DNA from: Streptomyces chumphonensis
GTDB lineage: Bacteria; Actinomycetota; Actinomycetes; Streptomycetales; Streptomycetaceae
Reading direction: 5' to 3'
DNA length: 64,000 bases
Assembly (NCBI RefSeq): GCF_014779715.1
Contig: NZ_JACXYU010000013.1
Coordinates: 1 to 64,000 of the forward strand
A program made the position numbers and the translations under genes. Shown here piece by piece: positions 60,431-64,000 of the stretch (positions within the stretch are counted from its first letter, which is position 1; each line of letters opens with the position of its first letter). Under the pieces are notes generated by a model. The model searched no databases. It saw nothing but the letters and a program-made list of their open reading frames with translations, and was not told the origin of the DNA.

Positions 60431-61536
60431 GGGTGCTGCTCCTTCGGGGTGGGGGTCCCCGGTGTGCCGGGGCGGGGGGTCGGGGGGTCCGCTGGGGTGG
60501 CGGGGCGGACGGTCGGCGGCAACGCGGGCCAGCGCAGGACGCACGAGCCCCAGGTCAGACCGCCGCCGAAGGCGGTGAGCAGGACACCGTCGCCCGGCGT
60601 GAGCCGGCCGTCGGCCGCCGCGTCGCACAGGGCCAGCGGGACGGAGGCGGCGCCGGTGTTGCCGAGGTCCCGGATGTTGGTCACCAGGCGCTCCTCGGGC
60701 AGCCCGAGGTGCTCGACGACGGAGCGCAGGATGCGCAGGTTGGCCTGGTGCGGGACGACGTGGGCGACGGTGTCGGACTTCCAGTCCGCCGCGTCGAGCA
60801 CGGCCCGGGCCGAGCCGCTCATGCGGACGACGGCGTGCCGGTAGACGGCCCGGCCGTGCATCTCGAAGAAACGTTCCGGCCCGGCGGGCGGACCGTCGTC
60901 CCCGGCCGAGCGCTGCCGGGAGCCGCCCGCCCGGACGGTGATGAGGTCCTCCCCGGCGCCGTCGCTGCCCAGGTCGAACGGGCCGAGGGCGCCGAGTTCC
61001 TCGGGGGAACCGGAGCGCAGCACCACGGCCCCGGCGCCGTCGCCGAAGATGACCGCGTTCGTGCGGTCCCCGGGGTCGACGATGGTCGAGTAGGCGTCCG
61101 CCCCGATCACCAGCACCCGGCGGGCGGCCCCGGTCGCCAGCAGTCCGGAGGCCGTGGCGAGCGCGTAGAGGAATCCGGTGCACACGGCCGCCACGTCGAA
61201 CGCGGGCACCCCGGCCAGGCCGAGCCGGGCCGCCACCACGGGCGCCGTCGCCGGGCAGGGACGGTCCGGCGTCGTCGTCGCCACGAGGACGGCGTCGGGC
61301 GGCGCACCCCCGGCCGAGCGCACGGCCCGCCGTCCCGCCTCGACGGCCAGGTCGGAGGTGGCCTGCCCGGGCTCGATGTGCCGACGGTGGCGGATGCCGG
61401 TGCGTTCGGTGATCCACGCGTCCGTCGTGTCGAGACGTGCGGACAGCTCGGCGTTGTCGACGATCCTGGGCGGCACCCAGCCGCCCAGGCCGCAGAGCAC
61501 CGCGACGGAGGGGGCCGACGGGGAGGTCTGGGCCAT
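60427..61536 (-). CDS. FabH-like beta-ketoacyl-ACP synthase III
   Basis: A 369-aa thiolase-fold condensing enzyme with an intact triad: Cys in FDVAAVCTGFLYALATAS (about residue 116), His in HVVPHQANLRILRS (about 260), Asn in DLGNTGAASVPLALCDA (about 292). The N-terminus shows GWVPPRIVDNAELSARLDTT and WITERTGIRHRRHI as in FabH. A Pro/Thr-rich tail of about 30 residues follows the fold. It may start a short fatty chain from acyl-CoA and malonyl-ACP, or carry out a transfer reaction. The ATG at 61536 follows AAGGAGT. It is coupled to the ACP gene downstream. Confidence 0.92.
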   Translation of the reverse strand: MAQTSPSAPSVAVLCGLGGWVPPRIVDNAELSARLDTTDAWITERTGIRHRRHIEPGQATSDLAVEAGRRAVRSAGGAPPDAVLVATTTPDRPCPATAPVVAARLGLAGVPAFDVAAVCTGFLYALATASGLLATGAARRVLVIGADAYSTIVDPGDRTNAVIFGDGAGAVVLRSGSPEELGALGPFDLGSDGAGEDLITVRAGGSRQRSAGDDGPPAGPERFFEMHGRAVYRHAVVRMSGSARAVLDAADWKSDTVAHVVPHQANLRILRSVVEHLGLPEERLVTNIRDLGNTGAASVPLALCDAAADGRLTPGDGVLLTAFGGGLTWGSCVLRWPALPPTVRPATPADPPTPRPGTPGTPTPKEQHP

Positions 61537-61673
61537 GGAAGGGCAACTCCTTCTCGCCTGAGGGGGAAACCGTGCGGCGCGGGTCACAGCCGCCACGGCG
61601 GAATCGGGTTCGGAGGGATCGGGAGGTGGTCGGAAGGTCGTCGGGAGGAGGGGGCGGGACGGCGACCGCGCGG

Positions 61674-63143
61674 TCAGCTCCGCAGGGTCCCCGCCGCCTT
61701 CCGCGGCCCCCTGCGACGGGCGGCGTAGGCCACGGCGGCGGCCAGCAGCGTCCCGGCGACGACGAACACCGTCGTGCGCAGCCCGTCCGCGCCGGCCGCC
61801 GCCGAGGCACCGCCGTCGGCCCCCGACGCCCCGGCGTTGGCGACGGCGACCAGGACGGCCAGGCCCAGCGCCCCGCCGAGCTGGAGCGCGGTGGACGCCG
61901 TCCCGGAGGCCACGCCCTGGTCGCCCGGCTCGATCCCGTCGGCCGCGACGATCCACAGCGCCGTCCACACCGCGCCCTGGGCCAGGCTGAGCAGGGTCAG
62001 GCCGGGCAGCAGGACGGGGTAGCCGCCGTCCTCGCTCATGGCGACGGCCAGCAGCGCCGTGCCGAGCGCGCCCGCGGCCAGCCCGTGCCGCAGGGTGGCG
62101 TTCGGCCCGAGCCGCCCCACCGCCCACTCGCCGGCCCGCGCCCCGACGGCCACCACCAGGGCGGGCCACAGGAAGGCCGCACCGGTGGCCAGCGGGTCCA
62201 GCCCGGCGACGCGCTGGAGGTAGAGCGTGAGGAAGTAGGGCAGCGCGCTGAACGTCGCGCCGAAGACCAGCGCCGTGGGCACGGCCGTCCGGACCCCGGG
62301 GGCGCGCAGCAGCCGTGGCGGGGTGAGCGGGTCGGAGCAGCGCCGCTCCCGCCGGACGTAGGCCGCGAGCAGCAGCAGGGCGAGGGCGCCGGCCGTGAGC
62401 ACCTCCACGCTGCCCCACCCCGCCTGCGGACCGCGTACGACGGTGTAGACGAGGAGCGTCGCGCCGCCCGTCACCGCCACGGCGCCGGGGGCGTCGAACC
62501 GTCGGCCGGGCTCCCGCGCGGGGTCCGCCGGGAAGAGCAGCAGCGCACCCGCGGCGATGGCCAGCGCGGGCGGGATGTTGGCGTAGAAGACGGCGGCCCA
62601 GCCGAAGGCGTCCACGAGCACCCCGCCGGCCAGCGAGCCGGCGCACAGCCCGAAGGCGCCCATGGCCCCCCACACGGCGAGCGCCCGGTTGCGCGGGGGC
62701 CCCTCGGCGAACAACGTGCTGATGAGCGAGAGCGTGGCGGGGAAGAGGAGGGCGCCGCCCAGCCCCTGGGCGGCGCGGGCGGCGACGATGACGCCCGGCT
62801 CGTCGGTGGCTCCGCCGGCCAGTGAGGACACCGCGTACAGCAGGGCCGCCGTCACGAACATCCGGCGCCTGCCCAGCAGGTCGGCGGCGCGTCCGCCGAA
62901 CAGCAGGAAGCCGCCGGTGACGACGACGTAGGCGCTCACGACCCACTGGAGGTCGTGCTCGGAGAAGCCGGCCGCCGTGCCGATGCTCGGCAGCGCGACG
63001 TGCACGATGTTGAAGTCGACGGCGATGACGAACTGCGCGGCGGCGAGCACCGCCAGCTGGGCCCGTGCACGTCCTCCGCCCGCCGGGCCGGCGGTCCGGT
63101 CCGCGCCGGACGGCACGGGACGCGTGTCTTCCCCTCGTTCCAT
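61674..63143 (-). CDS. DHA2-type MFS exporter
   Basis: A 489-aa drug:proton antiporter-like protein with 14 predicted helices. Motif A is GGRAADLLGRRRMFV; the first helix carries QFVIAVDFNIVHVALPSIG and the fifth has WAAVFYANIPPALAIAAG with the antiporter-type Pro/Asn pattern. As the first gene of the leftward set it is the natural candidate to export the isonitrile product or give self-resistance. The ATG at 63143 follows GGGGGAGA. It is separated from the KAS III gene by 137 bp with no obvious terminator. Confidence 0.9.
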   Translation of the reverse strand: MERGEDTRPVPSGADRTAGPAGGGRARAQLAVLAAAQFVIAVDFNIVHVALPSIGTAAGFSEHDLQWVVSAYVVVTGGFLLFGGRAADLLGRRRMFVTAALLYAVSSLAGGATDEPGVIVAARAAQGLGGALLFPATLSLISTLFAEGPPRNRALAVWGAMGAFGLCAGSLAGGVLVDAFGWAAVFYANIPPALAIAAGALLLFPADPAREPGRRFDAPGAVAVTGGATLLVYTVVRGPQAGWGSVEVLTAGALALLLLAAYVRRERRCSDPLTPPRLLRAPGVRTAVPTALVFGATFSALPYFLTLYLQRVAGLDPLATGAAFLWPALVVAVGARAGEWAVGRLGPNATLRHGLAAGALGTALLAVAMSEDGGYPVLLPGLTLLSLAQGAVWTALWIVAADGIEPGDQGVASGTASTALQLGGALGLAVLVAVANAGASGADGGASAAAGADGLRTTVFVVAGTLLAAAVAYAARRRGPRKAAGTLRS

Positions 63144-63646
63144 CGTGCTCTCCCCCTGAACACACAATGCCGCGGTACGCGGTGACATGAATCACGCTGA
63201 CCGTGTCGCCGCATAACCGTTGAAGCTCTCGCTCCGGTCGCTCCACTCTCACCCGACGCGTGTTCGGGGGCAAACAGGTCACACACTTTCGGACAGGGTG
63301 GAATCCCTCTTGCGCGAAGGGCGTCCCAAGGGTATTCGCGGAGGTGCGTTCGGTGATTTCCAGACGAATATGCCACCGCCGGGAACTGGAACGGAGACCC
63401 GCGGGGTCGACGCGAATGGCCGAAACCCGGGTGGACTTCCCGCAGGGTATTGAGAGGAAGTCGGATGGCGGAGCGAAAAAGTTCCCGAGCTTTCGGCGAA
63501 GGGTACGCGAATGGCGGTAAGCCGCTCCCTTCCGAGTTTCTACAGGAAGGTTTCCGATGTTTTCAGGGTGTGCCGCGTAATAGCCTGGCGCAGCCCTTGA
63601 ACCGTCGTCAGGGCCGTCCACGGCCCGCACCGAGGGAGCCGTCGTC
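63144..63646. other. Divergent regulatory region, isonitrile set / copper genes
   Basis: About 503 bp without a convincing gene, separating the leftward set from the rightward copper genes. It is the least GC-rich DNA nearby at 63420-63590. I see a small hairpin (GCGGTAAGCCGC, 63514-63525), related TTCCGA motifs at 63533 and 63552, and a TAATAG that could be a -10 box near 63578. No CsoR-type (CCC-rich palindrome), Fur or Zur box could be recognised. Confidence 0.4.
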
Positions 63647-63898
63647 ATGTCCGCACCGTCCGGCCCCACCGGGGAACGCGCGGGGAGCGTCCCCGCGACC
63701 GCCCCCGCGACCGTCCGCCCCGCCCCGACCGTCCTCTCCGCCTGGTACGGGACGGCCGCGTTCCTGCTGCTGCTCGCCGCCGTCTTCGCCGCGTCCTACG
63801 CGGTGGGCACCGCCGCCGGGCCCGTCGCCCCGGGCCTGCACAGCCCCGACGCCCCCGGCCAGGACGGCACCGGACACGGGGGAGGCGGGCACGGATGA
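63647..63898 (+). CDS. Small single-span membrane protein with His/Gly tail
   Basis: An 83-aa protein: a Thr/Pro/Ala cytoplasmic head, one membrane helix (WYGTAAFLLLLAAVFAASYA), and an outward tail rich in Asp, His and Gly (GLHSPDAPGQDGTGHGGGGH). The ATG at 63647 follows GAGGGAG at 8 nt, and its stop overlaps the P-type ATPase start (ATGA), so it is real and coupled to copper transport. The histidine tail may bind copper at the cell surface. I do not recognise a named family. Confidence 0.75.
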   Translation: MSAPSGPTGERAGSVPATAPATVRPAPTVLSAWYGTAAFLLLLAAVFAASYAVGTAAGPVAPGLHSPDAPGQDGTGHGGGGHG

Positions 63899-64000
63899 GC
63901 ACGGTCCCGCCCACCACCGAGGAACCGGACCGGCCGCTCGTCACCGAACTGGCGGTCGGCGGCATGACCTGCGCCGCCTGCGTCGGCCGCGTCGAGCGGA
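63895..64000 (+). CDS. copA: Copper-translocating P-type ATPase, N-terminus only
   Basis: The first 35 codons of a heavy-metal P-type ATPase; the window ends inside the first metal-binding domain. TELAVGGMTCAACVGRVER carries the GMTCxxC copper(I)-binding motif. Such pumps export copper(I), or load it into cuproenzymes outside the membrane. It is transcribed away from the isonitrile genes. Its actual transport direction and specificity depend on sequence beyond the window (CPC motif and helices). Confidence 0.85.
   Translation, partial: MSTVPPTTEEPDRPLVTELAVGGMTCAACVGRVER

Noticed and set aside
63144..63646. CsoR, Fur or Zur box controlling the isonitrile/copper promoters
   Set aside because: No sequence matched the known palindromes well enough; reporting one would be guesswork.

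Overview
The window is high-GC actinobacterial DNA and almost certainly the chromosome of a Streptomyces. Evidence: strong GC third-position bias, many GTG starts, ATGA/GTGA gene overlaps, a bldN/rsbN developmental locus, a rex-hemACDB operon preceded by a textbook Rex operator, futalosine-pathway menaquinone genes, and an XRE/DUF397/anti-sigma-like cluster typical of Streptomyces. No tRNA, rRNA, CRISPR array, transposase or plasmid origin was seen. Gene identities come from motif recognition by eye; no database search was possible.

Layout. 1-24 kb is core chromosome: acuC, a conserved gene of unknown function, a BdtA-like HTH protein, a 32-aa bL38-type basic protein, an epimerase plus acyltransferase pair, the sigma factor bldN with its anti-sigma gene rsbN, a HAD phosphatase, a glutaredoxin-like gene, the redox regulator rex fused operonically to hemA-hemC-hemD-hemB, a CaiB-type CoA transferase, a degenerate secreted esterase, class I lysyl-tRNA synthetase, a DUF2637 membrane protein, two lipoproteins and rtcB. 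24-32 kb carries an SDR, a molybdate system (modA, a fused modBC, an HTH-TOBE protein), an MmyB-like regulator/MazG pair and a large Mrr-nuclease/TerD fusion. 32-37 kb is an accessory patch: an HTH protein, a HATPase/XRE/triple-DUF397 cluster with a 192-bp near-perfect tandem duplication, a broken regulator and a peptide deformylase; a 3' remnant at its left edge resembles the gene at its right edge.

37-48.5 kb is a respiratory block: hemL, a phosphatase, the cytochrome c maturation genes tlpA-ccdA-resB-ccsB, a polysaccharide-deacetylase-like lipoprotein and the menaquinone genes mqnL-mqnP. A Rex-like operator overlaps the tlpA start, so Rex may couple NADH/NAD+ status to both haem synthesis and cytochrome c assembly.

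49-64 kb is the most interesting part. Eleven same-strand genes run leftward from 63143 to 49213: MFS exporter, FabH-like ketosynthase III, an acyl carrier protein, a ScoE-type non-haem iron oxygenase, an FcoT/ScoD-type hotdog enzyme, a FadD10/ScoC-type acyl-ACP ligase, a second carrier protein, a one-module NRPS (C-A-T-R), then a siderophore-type ABC importer (binding protein, permease, ATPase). The oxygenase-hotdog-ligase-ACP-NRPS order is that of known isonitrile lipopeptide clusters (Streptomyces sco; mycobacterial Rv0097-Rv0101). The extra KAS III/ACP pair, the importer, and a divergently transcribed copper P-type ATPase (cut by the window end) suggest a self-contained copper-binding isonitrile metallophore (chalkophore) system: chain supply, assembly, export, recapture and copper handling.
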